Part shown: positions 1 through 11,899 of the stretch, piece by piece
Layout of the letters: each line of letters starts with the position of its first letter
Position numbering within the stretch: position 1 is the first letter of the stretch
Source of the DNA: Aspidiotus rigidus
Taxonomy: Eukaryota; Arthropoda; Insecta; Hemiptera; Diaspididae
DNA length: 64,000 bases
Direction of reading: 5' to 3'
Assembly (NCBI GenBank): GCA_035079385.1
Contig: JAVHKY010000035.1
Span: 744,001 to 808,000, forward strand
Program-made: the position numbers and the translations under genes
Notes under the pieces: model-generated
Told to the model about the DNA's origin: nothing
The model's database searches: none
What the model saw: the letters and a program-made list of their open reading frames with translations, nothing else

Positions 1-261
1 ACTTAATTACTAAAATATATCGGTTTTCGCCGAGAAAGTTTATTGAAATCATCGCAAACATGAAAATACGGTGCACGTTTTCATTTATCATAGTTTTATA
101 TGTCTTTTTTTGTTTTTCTTCCATCTGTATTTTCTTTACCATTTTTATTTCCCATCTTTTCTTTTTTTCTCTCTTTAGTAATTTGTATATTGTTTCATTT
201 GGTTCGGACTTTGTTCTTATCTCTTACCATTATAGTAATACGGGTATTTTCATTTTTGCAG

Positions 262-1068
262 AGCAATGGAACGAGGCATGTCGTGGGAACCACCGGCATC
301 GTTGGATCTGGAGGGCAATCTGACGTCGACAACGCCTGTACGCAGAACGCGCTCGACTCTTTGTTAGACGAGCTGCAGACGGCGAAGTCGGCCATCACGA
401 CGACGATCACTGGTCCGACAGGAACGTTGCATCGTCTCCACTCCTATTCGTCTTCGGATTCGAAACCGCCGGTACCCGAACGTCATCCAGAATTGTCGGG
501 TAAGCGAATACCGCCGCCACCACCTCCTCGTACTAGCTCGAAATCGCCGTTAGCATCACCGACAAATCCGAGCGCGCCCATTCGATTGGTTGGCAGTCCA
601 CCCCGCAAAGGCTCGTTAGGCTCGTTGACTAAAATCTTGAAAGATAAGCTAGAGCAACCGTCCGTCTCCACGTCCTCCAGTTGCGAGTCGATAAACTCGC
701 AGGAGGGTGCGCAGCAGACATCATCGCGTCACGAGCAGATGGAGCAGCGCCATCAAGAGTTGCTTCGTAAACAAAAAGCGTTGCAGGAACAATTTACCCG
801 ATTGCAACAGTTGCAGAAAACACCGCCGCCCGATCTGTTACAGCTAAAGAAAACCGGGAGCGAAAGTAACATACTGGGAAAGATTGGTCTGGGCTTGAGT
901 ACGACGCCTATTTCGAATAGTTTGTCGCAGTTAGGTCTGCAGCCTCAGCAGCCCTCGTCGAATGCGGAAAAGACGACGGAGGCTTCGAGTTCGGATTCGT
1001 CGACGTCAACCGCGTCCACGACGACCACCACGTCGAAGACGAAAATCTACGAAACAGATATTCTGTGA
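262..1068 (+). CDS. Last coding exon of a proline-rich/coiled-coil protein (possibly p140Cap/sickle-tail-like)
   Basis: The exon opens after a good acceptor (polypyrimidine tract then TTTTTGCAG at 248-261) in phase 0 and runs 269 codons to TGA at 1066-1068, so 268 C-terminal residues are seen. In order they hold a short helical segment (ALDSLLDELQ), a proline cluster (IPPPPPPRTSSKSP), a Ser/Pro stretch, a strongly charged coiled coil (EQRHQELLRKQKALQEQF), then a low-complexity Ser/Thr tail ending KIYETDIL. The proline cluster followed by the RHQELLRKQKALQEQ-type helix reminds me of the SRCIN1/KIAA1217 (p140Cap, sickle tail) family, scaffolds linked to actin and Src signalling. That assignment is from memory of the pattern and is weak. 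Upstream exons lie before the window. Any in-frame ATG further upstream (for example at 100) lies in intron sequence. Confidence 0.6.
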   Translation, partial: SNGTRHVVGTTGIVGSGGQSDVDNACTQNALDSLLDELQTAKSAITTTITGPTGTLHRLHSYSSSDSKPPVPERHPELSGKRIPPPPPPRTSSKSPLASPTNPSAPIRLVGSPPRKGSLGSLTKILKDKLEQPSVSTSSSCESINSQEGAQQTSSRHEQMEQRHQELLRKQKALQEQFTRLQQLQKTPPPDLLQLKKTGSESNILGKIGLGLSTTPISNSLSQLGLQPQQPSSNAEKTTEASSSDSSTSTASTTTTTSKTKIYETDIL

Positions 1069-2900
1069 CTAATGATCTCAAACGGTGCGAAGTATTCGTT
1101 GTGTTAGCAGTTACCGCCATCGTGCTGTTTCGGATTCAATGTAATGATTGGAAAGTTTTCGTCTCGAGGGAGACTTAAAAATTGTATTGAGATTTTATCT
1201 TGTCAGTCATGGTAATTTTTTGTTGTTTTCTACTGCCTTTTTTCCAGAAGGCAAAGCTCAGAACTCGAGTTTATACTTTTAGCAGATGGTTTGAAAACTT
1301 GTTGAGTTTAAATGACTGGAATTTTGAAATTTTGTTTGGAGCAAATGTTTAAGCTTTATATAATTCAGGTATATTTTGAGACTATTTGCTCAAGTCGTTG
1401 AGGATAATGAAACCTCTTGCAGCGTAAATTTATGCTAGAAAATGATGATTATTTAGATGACGCAGTTGTTTTGTTTAAGAAGTCGAAATAAAAAGAGTGA
1501 ACTACCTTCAACCGAATTTCGCTCTGACGTTATATTTTCTGGTCGCGTCTTTCTCTCTCCCTTGCTATACTATTTCTGTTTTGAATATAGTTTGTCTCCC
1601 TTTTCTTACATTACCTCGAAAACCATTAAAAATGATTTCTACTCATCCGTTTCAATTAGATTATAATGACATCTTTTTCTTATACATAAACAATATACAT
1701 TTGTACTTTCACTAATCTACTGTATCTATATCATAAGATATTTCATAGCCTATTTCTTTCTTTCTTTTTTTTTATTCTTTGTTTTTTCAGTGTACATTTT
1801 TTCCAAAGATTATGAACTGAACAGTATTCTGTCTACTGGAGTCATTTCATCCTTATTATTAGATACTTGTTGATTTTACCCGAGTTATTATAATTTCCTA
1901 TGTATATTCCAACAGTGTTTAATATATCAGCTGCCTAGCTGTTCCGTTTTTTTTTTTCTTTTTCTATTTATCTTCAATTTTTTCTTTTCTTTTTTTTTTT
2001 ACCTAATTATCCAAACGTGAGTATATTATACAAATATTTTTACAATTGTATACATATGATACAACTATTCTTTGCTCAGTCAAAAACGTGAAGCGATTTC
2101 ATTGACGTTTTTATTTTGTATTAAAATTGTAAAGTCGCCTTATTATAATATTGCGCACATTTTTCTTTTTGCTATTTCATTCTATATTACTGAACTTACT
2201 TTTGTACAATCAATTTTAGAATTCGTACTGTAACTATAATCTCGTGTACATTGTAATATCAATATGAAGGATGAGGAAGGTGATTTTTTGAACATTTGTA
2301 CCCTTTCTCCGTGTGTAACAGTTTTGCTGTAGCTAGTATCCGAATTCATTCAAATTATCATTAATTTACATTTCTATGACTTCTCAAATTAAGTTTTGTA
2401 TCTGCGATGAAATCGTTATCAGCTCAATGAAGTGATTTTTTATGTCTAGGCTCTTGTAACAACTAAAATTGAGCACTTTAATGAAGTGTGTTTACATGAC
2501 AGAGAGTGTAGGTACCTATAGATTAACATCTTGTAGTTTGTAGTTTACCTATTAATGTACTGGAGTATGTACGATTTTCATGTTTTTAAGTGTCGCGATG
2601 TGAGCAGTATTTTACGTGTTATGTGTATCATTAAGTACTGTTATTTCTTCATTTCCGGTAGGTTGTCTCGATTTCAACGTAATTTCCGATTCAATTGTTT
2701 TTCTCCCTTATTATATTATATATTGCATCTGTAAACTCGTACGTTCACAAATTATTTATTGTTATAGTACAGTAGCTTGCGTATTGGATTTTAGGATATT
2801 TTGTATGTACGTTAATTTTCTTACATTCTACATTTATCTGTAAAGCTTGCAGCTGATGAGTTATAAATTTCTCGTGTATTATTAAAGTTTTGTTAATATT
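1069..2900 (+). other. Long AU-rich 3'UTR of the upstream gene
   Basis: About 1.8 kb without convincing coding sequence follows the stop codon. It is T/A-rich, with many poly-T and ATTTA-like stretches. An ATTAAA hexamer at 2881-2886, followed by a T-rich stretch, is the best poly(A) signal candidate. The boundary is inferred; no transcript evidence is available. Confidence 0.5.
2881..2886 (+). promoter_or_regulatory. Candidate poly(A) signal ATTAAA
   Basis: ATTAAA with a downstream T-run (2909-2919), placed just before the repeat-rich spacer begins. It is the last good hexamer before the repeats. Confidence 0.4.
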
Positions 2901-3225
2901 TTAAAAGGCTTTTTTTTTCATTCATTCTAGCAATCACTTTCTCTCTCTATCCATCGGATCATAGAGATTGTCGCTTTCTGATCAGCCTCCATTTCCCTCG
3001 GTCCATACAGAGACCGTCCGGTATGTTCCATGACCGCATCTCCACCAGCAGTCTAGCTCTTCTTAGGACGTCCTCTCTTTTCACTCCCTGACCTTCTTTG
3101 GCAGACATTCCTTCAGGATTCTTCAAACATGTCCATACCATTACAGCTGTCTGGTCTTGATATCGGCCACCGGTGTATTTGCAACCTTCATTTTTAATAC
3201 AAAACCTGTTTTATCGGGGAGTTTT

Positions 3226-3385
3226 CTGAAAAAAACGGCGGCTTCCTTAACGAAGTTGAACGAGGAACGCAGGGAACCTGTTTTATGAGTCAAATTGGTT
3301 TTGATATTGAAAATTCAAGGAAGCCTAGATCTGGTATAAAGCTAGTCTGAAAGAGGCCTAGACCTACTATAAACCTAGTATGATC
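3226..3385. repeat. Dispersed repeat copy 1 (about 150 bp, second copy at 26.9 kb)
   Basis: Shares long near-identical blocks with 26902-27050. Shared blocks include AACGAGGAACGCAGG, ACCTGTTTTATGAGTCAAAT, GAAAATTCAAGGAAGCCTAG and GGCCTAGACCTACT, in the same order and spacing. It is followed directly by copies of the TATCATATATAGCTC repeat family, suggesting both are parts of one larger element. A more diverged relative may lie near 62850-62990. Confidence 0.75.
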
Positions 3386-3399
3386 AGTGACCTGGACCT

Positions 3400-3920
3400 A
3401 TTTTAGAAGGGGACTTGGAAAAATTTTTACTCTCGAGCCTAATATGATAGGAGGAGGTCTTGGAAAAATTTCATCCTCCAAGCTATATACAATAGGATCG
3501 GAATTTTTCCAAGTTTTTCGCCGGACGGTGGACGGTACACGGCTAATTTCTCAAAAAAAAAAAAAAACATGAAAGAGGTCCCCTGTTAAAACGTCCGCCG
3601 GCTGTCGGCAAAGCTCGGAGCTCGAAAATTTTCCAAGCCCCTCTTCTATCGTATTTAGCTGGGTGGTTAGTGTGTATAGCTTGATAGATAGCCCCTTCGA
3701 GTAACTAGATATGCAACACTTCAAACATCATAAGACTCGGAATGTCCTATGGTATTTTAAGTCCCTCTCCCATCATTCTCGGAGTTTGAATCATATATAG
3801 CTTGGTGTCCGCGTATATAGCAGATAGCCCCTTTGAGTGACTAGACTGCAAGGCTTCATACACCAATTGACTTAGCCCCTTCAATGAGCCACATATGCAA
3901 CGCTTCAAATTCCTCTCCTA
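3400..3920. repeat. Degenerate copies of the TATCATATATAGCTC dispersed family
   Basis: Several partial units in both orientations: GACTTGGAAAAATTT / TATGATAGGAGGAGG on one strand (3411-3480), then CCAAGCCCCTCTTCTATC / CTCTCCCATCATTCTCGGAG on the other (3635-3800). The block is interrupted by the hAT MITE that starts at 3931. Confidence 0.6.
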
Positions 3921-3930
3921 TAGTCCTATC

Positions 3931-4452
3931 CAGTGTTGGCAAATTCCTGGGAATGAAATTTTTGACTGGGAATTTTCAACAAATTCCCGGGAACGAGAAT
4001 CTCGATTGGAAATCACCTGCAATGTAGATTCTATGAGTTGAATACATCATTTTTGGACTATAGCTGAACTTTTTTGATGATAAATCGATTATGATTCCCG
4101 GGAAGAAGAGAAAAAAGCATACATTTGCAGAAAAATTGTTTTTGTTCACCTACTATAGTTACTAAAGATGTTTCATGTCCAAAAACACGTCATACATGGA
4201 GGGCATCAATACCAGGTTTCTTTTACATTGTTTACCGACTCTCAGATATCAAATTGATTTTTCAGTTGTTTTTTTCTCTATTTTTATCATTTTTTTATCA
4301 ATACAATATGCAAAATGTGAAGTACCAGAGATCAATTCATTAAAAAAAAATTGAAATTCCCAAAATTCCCAAAAATTGGGAATTCTTAACCAAAATGAAC
4401 CGGGAACAAAAATAAAATTCCCGGGAATTAGGAATTTCCAATGCCAACACTG
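3931..4452. mobile_element. hAT-type MITE, 522 bp, perfect 8-bp TSD
   Basis: Terminal inverted repeats CAGTGTTGGCA ... TGCCAACACTG bound the element. The 8-bp sequence GTCCTATC occurs immediately outside both ends (3923-3930 and 4453-4460), the duplication length expected of hAT transposases. The inside is rich in AATTCCCGGGAAT-like palindromes and has no transposase ORF, so the element is non-autonomous. The target is a TATCATATATAGCTC-family repeat; joining the flanks across one TSD copy restores that family's sequence. Confidence 0.9.
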
Positions 4453-5020
4453 GTCCTATCATAATTATATGTATAGTTCCAGAGTCCAGGCCTGCGACGT
4501 CACAATTTGATGACGTCATAGATCTGGTACGTCAACATTTTTCAGATCCACATACCCCATAAAACAGGTTCCTTTCCACTCCTAGCTTGTTCAACTCTGT
4601 TGAAGAACTTGTGAGTTTTTCTAAGCCCCTCCTATCATATATAGCTCGGTGGTCAGTGTATAATGTATATAGCTTGAAAGATAGCCCCTTCAAGTGACTA
4701 GATATGCAAGGCTTCATACACCAATTGACTCAGCCGTTTCAATGAACCAGATGTGTAACGCTTCAAATACCATAAGACTCAGAATTTCCTTTTAAGGTGG
4801 TACCTATTCTAAGTCCCTCTCCTATCATAATATAGCTCGGAGGTCAAATGATGTATAGCTCGAAGGGGTCCTCCGGGTTCCCCACTTGCCATCAGAAAAC
4901 TTGCAATGGCATCCTAATTTTTGTTATTATTCTACCAATTTCTACGTCATGTATTCCAGGTCTGAGTGGTTCTGCGCTATCACCACCTGGTCATCCGAGA
5001 AGCATAGTGTTTACTATATT
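4453..5020. repeat. Further dispersed-family repeats
   Basis: Resumes the family interrupted by the MITE: ATCATAATTATATGTATAG at 4459-4477, a CRE palindrome TGACGTCA at 4511-4518, CTCCTATCATATATAGCTCG at about 4625, and CTCTCCTATCATAATATAGC at about 4815. Short tracks such as TTCAAGTGACTAGATATGCAA recur (3697, 4688). No coding potential was recognised. Confidence 0.6.
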
Positions 5021-5084
5021 ATGTATATTAAAAAAGAAAAACAGAAAAATCGGCACTTAATATCACTATTTATTTCTTGTACAA

Positions 5085-5123
5085 GACCGACGTTGCGTCG
5101 CATCACGCGACTTCATCAGGGTC
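5085..5123 (-). ncRNA. Hammerhead-ribozyme-like remnant
   Basis: Read on the minus strand: a GACC/GGTC closing helix, the CTGATGA box, stem II GTCGC with loop GTGAT and GCGAC, then GCAAC where the catalytic core needs GAAAC, then GTC. The layout matches the minimal hammerheads carried by Penelope-like retroelements. The core A-to-C change should abolish cleavage, so this is most likely a dead repeat-derived copy. No protein remnant of such an element is seen nearby. Confidence 0.45.
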
Positions 5124-5639
5124 GAGACTAAGTCTTATATGTATATTGTTTCCATTCATACCTTTACACTCGGTTCTCCACACTTTTAGCATTTGTTCTG
5201 CTTGAATTCGCATCCGGTCGCTCCTGTAGACGCGCTAGTGTCGTGAACAAAAAGGTGATCACATGAAAATTTACATAAGTGCGAATGTTATTTCAACTAG
5301 CTGTATCTCAGTTAATACTGAAAAAAAGTACCACTTATAATGACCCCGCCAGTAGAATAGAATGAAACTCATAAAAATGAAAATTTCACCAAATATCTGA
5401 AACATCACCTTCTTGTCCAGTTTCCACAAATGGCCGCTATAGTAAATGTAGAGGGCGACTCTTTTGGGCCGGATGCGAATAATGTTGGTGAAATAACTTA
5501 TGGCAGGAAAGAGAAAACTTCGTTAGATTTATTCCTTTTGTATAAAATTTTACGTTCTACAAATTTCGTTCTTTCAATTTTTCTCCTAAAATCTCTTCTT
5601 TCTTTTTCAAGTTATTTCATAATTACTCTCTGAACATTT

Positions 5640-6135
5640 AAATGAGAACCCAACGTAACACTCCTCAAATAGGGCTCAAACGTCAGCAACTAGAGAAAAA
5701 GAAAAACAAAGGAAACCATTAAGGTAATAGTTTTATAATAACTTGTAGTACTAGAGGTATAATTGCCGAGAAGTTGATCAGTTATTATTCAAAGGGCGCA
5801 GTTGCAAAAAAAAGTTCTCAACCATATTCTTAGCGCTCTCTACAGGTACTCCGAATGGCGAATGAGATCGTGTCGTCATGACGTCAGGCGAAGGAGCGAA
5901 TTCAAAAAAACATGATGAACGTTATTTTCGACAACGTGGTCCCGCCTAATGGCCATCAAAGGTCATCTGACTTCTTTATCTTTTCCGAGCACACATTGTT
6001 GGATCTGTAAGAACCATTCGGATTAAAACTTTAGTATTATTTTTTTATTATTTTTGCTATTAAATTTGTTGATTTTATTCTTTGAAAGATAATTTGTTAA
6101 AATTTTGCCGCTGTTGTTAAGTAAACTATGAAAAT
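5640..6135 (+). promoter_or_regulatory. Probable importin-7 promoter and 5'UTR
   Basis: The stretch upstream of the importin-7 start contains a CRE-like TGACGTCAGG at 5879-5888 and is otherwise AT-rich with no ORF of note. A short upstream ORF (ATG at 6128, stop at 6145) overlaps the main ATG at 6136 in another frame and could dampen initiation. The transcription start is not visible from sequence. Confidence 0.35.
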
Positions 6136-9100
6136 ATGGATGTGAAACGATTATCTCTTATTTTGCAAGGAACGATAGATCCGAATCAGCGTAATGAAGC
6201 GGAAGATGAATTGTCGAAGGTAGGCCTACCAGTTGCAGAATCTTCTTATTTAAATAAATAGTAGTCATTTGAATTAATATATTATCCATATTCTTACGAA
6301 CGGAATCGAACGTATAACATCGTGGAACGACATTCGTCATTCCGCATTCCATCGATCACACACCGGTTTCTGAATCAATTTCGATCGCGTAGGAACTTCT
6401 GTCAAAATATTATGACGTTTCCAGCGTCAAGAGAAAATAATTTATCAGCGAGACTATTGAGTGTCTTCTCTTCGAAAGTCCATTATCACGACGTTTTGAA
6501 ACGAATTTTCTGTTCCAGATTCACAAAATCATTGGTTTCGCGCCAACTGTATTGCAGTTGATTATGTCAAATGAATATCCAATGCCGGTCAGACAGGCAG
6601 GTGAGAAGATGAATCCGGTTCTCGTGCAATCCATCTCCTATCCCGTTACTTAAGCTGAATATTCTTTATTTCCAGGAGCGATCTATTTGAAAAATCTGAT
6701 AGCGCAGAATTGGATGGATCCGTCACCGGAACCTGGTACTCCCATGCCTTTCAATATCCACGAACAAGATAGGAGTATGATAAGGAATTCTATCGTCGAA
6801 GCTATCATACAGGCTCCGGATCTTCTGAAGTGAGTTTTAACGTGCCCTAATCAGCTTTGGCGAGCCAAAATCAACATCTTTTCGTCTACTTTTTTCAGAT
6901 TACAATTAATCGTGTGTCTGAACAATATCATTAAACATGATTTTCCGGGAAAGTGGACTCAGATAGTTGACAAAATCACCGTATACATTCAAGATCCGGA
7001 TTGGGAGAAAATATACGGCGCTCTTCAGTGTCTGCAACAGTTAGTCAAAAATTTCGAGTGAGTATCTAATTTTAATTAATTCATTATTTGATATGTGCCG
7101 TAACGACGTAGAAATTCGAATACAAACAATCTAATCAGAGTTAATGCAGAATTGTTTCCTTTCTATCTTATTTATGTTCTCAATTTCCTGAATAGATACA
7201 AAAAGAGAGAAGAACGAGTTCCTTTAAACGAAGCTATGCAATTACTATTACCATTATTGCATAATTTAATGATCCGGTTACTCCAGGACCAGTCGGAAAC
7301 GTCAATTATGTTACAGAAACTTGCGTTGAAAGTGTTTTATGCGCTCATTCAAGTACGGAGTTGAACTACAATCTTTTGAACCGATTTGAGAACAATTTAG
7401 AACTGTATCTCTCTTCGTATTGCAGTATGTTCTCCCGCTAGAAATAATTTCTAGAGAAGTGTTTTCCGAATGGATGCGCATCATAATGGAAATCGTTGAT
7501 AGACCAGTCCCACAAGATCAGATCAATCTAGAAGAAGAAGAACCAGAAGAAACGTGTTGGTGGAAATGTAAAAAATGGGCTACAAAAACTCTGCAACGAA
7601 TTTTCGAACGGTATTTCCGGATAGATATGTACTTGTAAATTTTCGTCTTTGTGGATCGACAACTATACAATGGAATTGTTCGTAGGTATGGCAGTCCTAA
7701 AAACGTTAGCAAAGAATACAAGGAATTTGCCGAATGGTATCTGGAAACATTCTCTGGCCCTGTGATTGAAGTTCTAATGCGTCAGCTTGATCGACAGAGA
7801 CGTCAAGAATACACAACTCCACAAGTTCTTCAGGCTATGTTAATCTATCTCAATCAAGCGTAAGTTTTATCTTAACCCTAATTTGTGAGAAGATCGATAC
7901 GTAGATTTAGACGATATGATTTATTCGTTACAGGATTAGTCACGCGCATTCTTGGTCATTTCTTAAACCTCATATGTTTGGTATCATTCAAGAAGTGATA
8001 TTTCCGTTACTGTGTCACTCGGAATCGGACGAAGAACTGTGGGAAAGTGATCCGCTTGAATACATTCGTATTACATACGGTAAGGGCGTTAAAATTATTG
8101 CTTGTTTCTCGATACGAGTCGTACTTACGGCATTTACTAATTTCTCGTGATTTTTTCAGATTCATTTGAAGATTTGTTGTCTCATAAAACGGCAGCTCAA
8201 ACGTTGCTACACTCGGCTTGTCAAAAACGAAAACAAATTCTACCTAAAACGATGCAATTCTTGATGCAAGGGTTGCAAACTCCGGACACTGATCCGAAAT
8301 ATAAAGACGGTGCTTTGAGTATGGTGAGTGATTTCTCACGATTGTGTGGACTGCGATAAACTGGAAAAGTGAAATCCTTTTTTTTTTTTTGCAGATTGGC
8401 GCGGTAGCTGATATATTATTCAAAAAAGAATTGTATAAAGATCAAATGGAGCAAATGTTGTATCTGTACGTATTCCCTGAATTTGAAAGTCCGTGCGGGT
8501 ACATGCGTGCTAGGGTGAGTACAAAATACTTGGTAAAGTGAGTTCGATTCGATCGTTCTATTCGTTCACGATAATGGAAATTTTAGGCCTCGTGGACTTT
8601 GGCGCATTTTGCGGAGACAAAATTCCAAACTGAGGAAATTCTGGTGAAAGCTGTAACTCTTATCATAAAATCGTTACTGACCGATTCCGAGCTACGTGTT
8701 AAGGTCCAAGCGGCTATTTCCTTACAAATGTTGCTGATGCACCAAGAAAAAGTCCAGGACTATTTGCGACCGCAAGTACGTGGTAGTACGTAATATGACG
8801 ACTGATTTTGTGTATCATTCTTCATGTTTTCAAACTTTATCTTCTAGATTAAAGAAGTCACGTTGGAGGTTTTGAATATTATTAGAGAAACGAAAAATGA
8901 CGATTTAACAAATACGTTGCAAAAGATTATTAGTGTTTATCGAAATGAATTATCGGGTTTGGCTGTAGACATGTGTCAACATTTGGTGCGTATGAAAACT
9001 ATTCTTCCTTCTTCGGTATTCAAATCAGCGGTTTGAAATATAACTCGTTATAACTTGCAGGCTTCTACTTTGAGTCAAGTTTTGGAAACATCCGACGGTA

Positions 9101-11647
9101 GTATAGACGACGAATATTCAATCACAGCCATGTCTCTACTGAACACGCTAGAAACGATTTTAAGTGTTATGGAGGAAGAAACGCAAATCATTGCTCAAGT
9201 CAGACCGATTGTTTTACAGGTTGCCGTACATATTTTGAAGAAAGGTGTTATGGGTAAGATTCGTTATGCTGTTGTCGTGCCTTGTCGCATCATTTTAATC
9301 CTCGTAAATTCTTGAGTGAAAATTGACCATATTTAGTCAGATGAATCCGTGCGTTATCGATACCATTTGATTTCTTATGACTTCTCTACATATTGCTTTG
9401 AAGGACTCGCGTATTTCATTAATTCGCGATGTTTCCTTGACCTTCTACTTCAATTTCATCCATCTTGAGTGCTACGTATGAGAAAATTTTTGGTAAAATG
9501 AGAAAGTACTATCGGTCATCGGTCCAAATCATCGAATAGAACTTGAACTGTACGACCTTCTCATAATCATAGAGGTTGTTGAAAAATTAAAGCTCTCCGT
9601 TGACTTTTTTTTTCTCATTTTCATGTATTATTTTCGACATGATCTTTATAAAAATCTTGATCGTCTACTTCGAGAAAAATTGCGGATTCTTTTCAAGTCT
9701 TATACATCGTTATTCTATTTTTCAAACCATCTTCCCCACGTTCCTTTGTTCCATAATCTTATCTCTTGTAGTATTGAATTACATATCATCCTTATTGTTT
9801 TTCTTTTTTTAGAATTTTACGAAGAGGCCTTATCATTATTATACGAATTGACGTGTAAAGAAATCACCCCTGAACTTTGGGGCGTACTTGAATTAATATA
9901 CGAGGTAAGAAAGGAAGAAAATCGAATCTTATCTATCTATGAAATGATCATTCATTTCACCTATTTCCACTTTTACTATTCGTGTGTTTAAAGGTTTTCA
10001 AACGCGATGGAGCGGATTATTTCATGGATATGATGCCTGTTTTACACAATTACATCACCGTAGACACGAACACGCTCGTGTGTAACGAAAATTATTTGTT
10101 AGCCATTTTCGATATGTGTAAAACCGTATTGACGGTCGATATGGGTGAAGATCCTGAATGTCACGCTGCCAAGCTTTTAGAGGTGATAATTCTGCAATGC
10201 AAAGGTCGCATTGATCAGGTCGGTAGTTTATTCTCCAATTCTGATCACTGTCCTCTGGTTCGGCTAGTAAATAGTGTTCGTTTTCTGCTTCAGTGTATTC
10301 CAACGTTCGTTGAATTGATGTTCCAACGTTTGACGAGAGAGATAAAGACTTCCGAATTGCGAATAATGTGTTTGCAAGTTGTTATAGCCGCTTTGTATTA
10401 TAATCCCCAATTATTATTGAGTATTTTGAATAAAGTACAGTTGCCCAATTCAAACGCCGAAACGATTACATCACATTTTATCAAACAATGGATTCACGAT
10501 GCTGATTGTTTTCTCGGGTGCGTTTTAAATGCTAATAAGTCAATAACTATCAATTTCTTCTAAACGTTATATTTACATTGATTCACTGTTTTTTTAGATT
10601 ACACGATCGAAAAGTTTGCGTTATTGGACTATGCACGTTGTTGTATCTCACTGAGAAGCCACCGGTACTCAAAGAATGCGCTTCACAAATTATCCCGTCG
10701 ATGATTCTGTTATTCCAAGGTCTAAAACGAGCCTATGCCTGTAAGTGAATTCAAGATTCGAAGGATGAATCTGACTATTCATTTTAGATAAATTTATTCT
10801 AACATTTTTCAGCACGAGCACAAGACAGTTCTGATGATGATTCAGACGAAGAAGATGATGATAGTGACGAAAGTGATGTTCCTGGTAAGAGTGAGTTAGA
10901 ACTACTGATTCATCTTCCTTTTCCGCTTGATAACACCATCTTGTAACTAATTACAGAAGTGCTCTCGACGGATGAAGACGAAGTGAACGAAGATAGCGAA
11001 GAGTACCTCGAATCATTACAAGATAGGTTTAAGAAGAAGAATCTGGCGCCTTTCTCTGTTACCAGTGAAATCAAAGTAAGTGCTTAACGATCTTGATAAG
11101 TCGCACTGCGACACTGTTTATTTGATTTTTTGTATCTTTCTAGCAAGACGATGAGGATGAAGAAGACGAGGATGATGACGATGAGGATTATGATCCATCT
11201 GAAGAAACGCCGTTAGAAAGTTATGGGACTCCTCTAGATGACGAAGATACAGAAATCGACGAATACATCCTATTTAAAACTGCTTTGTTGGGTATGTTCT
11301 CAATTTTTTGTCTAGAAACATTTTTCATTTCTGGAATTTCAAACACTTCATACTTTTACTCAGCTCTTCAATCAAACGACCCAATTTTCTACAATCTACT
11401 AACCAGTCATCTGTCTGCTGAGCAACAGAAACAGCTTCAGGATATTATAGTGTTAGCCGACCAAAGAAAATTGGCTGCTGAGAGTAAGAAAATTGAACAA
11501 GCTGGAGGTACGTATTTTACTGTTACTAAATCACGTAATCAGAACGTCATTTTCTATCTTATGTGTTCTCTTTGCTGTTCAGGTTACACATTCAGTCAGC
11601 AAACGGTACCGACAACATTTAATTTCAGCGGCACCCCTCAACAATAG
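6136..11647 (+). CDS. IPO7: Importin-7 (moleskin-type nuclear import receptor)
   Basis: Twenty-two exons, all GT..AG and in phase, give 1058 residues (human IPO7 is about 1040): 6136-6219, 6519-6600, 6676-6829, 6899-7057, 7196-7352, 7426-7610, 7686-7859, 7934-8079, 8160-8323, 8395-8514, 8587-8775, 8848-8985, 9061-9253, 9813-9904, 9994-10218, 10294-10517, 10598-10740, 10813-10884, 10957-11075, 11144-11291, 11364-11507, 11583-11647. The N-terminus carries the importin-beta N domain ([17 protein letters not shown]). The body shows family signatures ([33 protein letters not shown]). An acidic Asp/Glu-rich stretch at about 880-985 is typical of importin-7/8. The C-terminus retains [22 protein letters not shown] and an FNFSG motif. 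Role: Ran-dependent karyopherin importing ribosomal proteins, histones and phospho-ERK or SMAD-type cargo. The start is chosen by homology at MDVKRL. Confidence 0.97.
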
Positions 11648-11884
11648 TGCTCCTAATCATTATTACAAAAAATTGTATGTTGTTTTTCCAATTTATGAAA
11701 TTGGTCTATCACTGACGCTTGTTTTCTATTGTTAATGTGAAAGTTGGAGGGAAAAAACTTTTTATACAAAAATTAATAACTAAAAATCGTACGAAAATTG
11801 ATTTTTCATTATTCATTCATTTTATGGTACATTTCGCGACACATTTTTTTTTGAATATTAAAAATGCTGTATTAATGGTATTCG

Positions 11885-11890
11885 AATAAA
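11885..11890 (+). promoter_or_regulatory. Candidate importin-7 poly(A) signal AATAAA
   Basis: First canonical AATAAA downstream of the stop codon, about 240 nt into the 3'UTR, with T-rich sequence following. Confidence 0.5.
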
Positions 11891-11899
11891 TTAATTTGA

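Noticed and set aside
5430..5633. 67-aa ORF starting MAAIVNVEGDSFGPDANN
   Set aside because: Start context is good and the first 25 residues look coding-like, but the rest is AT-rich noise, no matching downstream exon was found before importin-7, and I recognise no family.
10055..10303. 82-aa minus ORF opposite importin-7
   Set aside because: Shadow of importin-7 exons 15 and 16.
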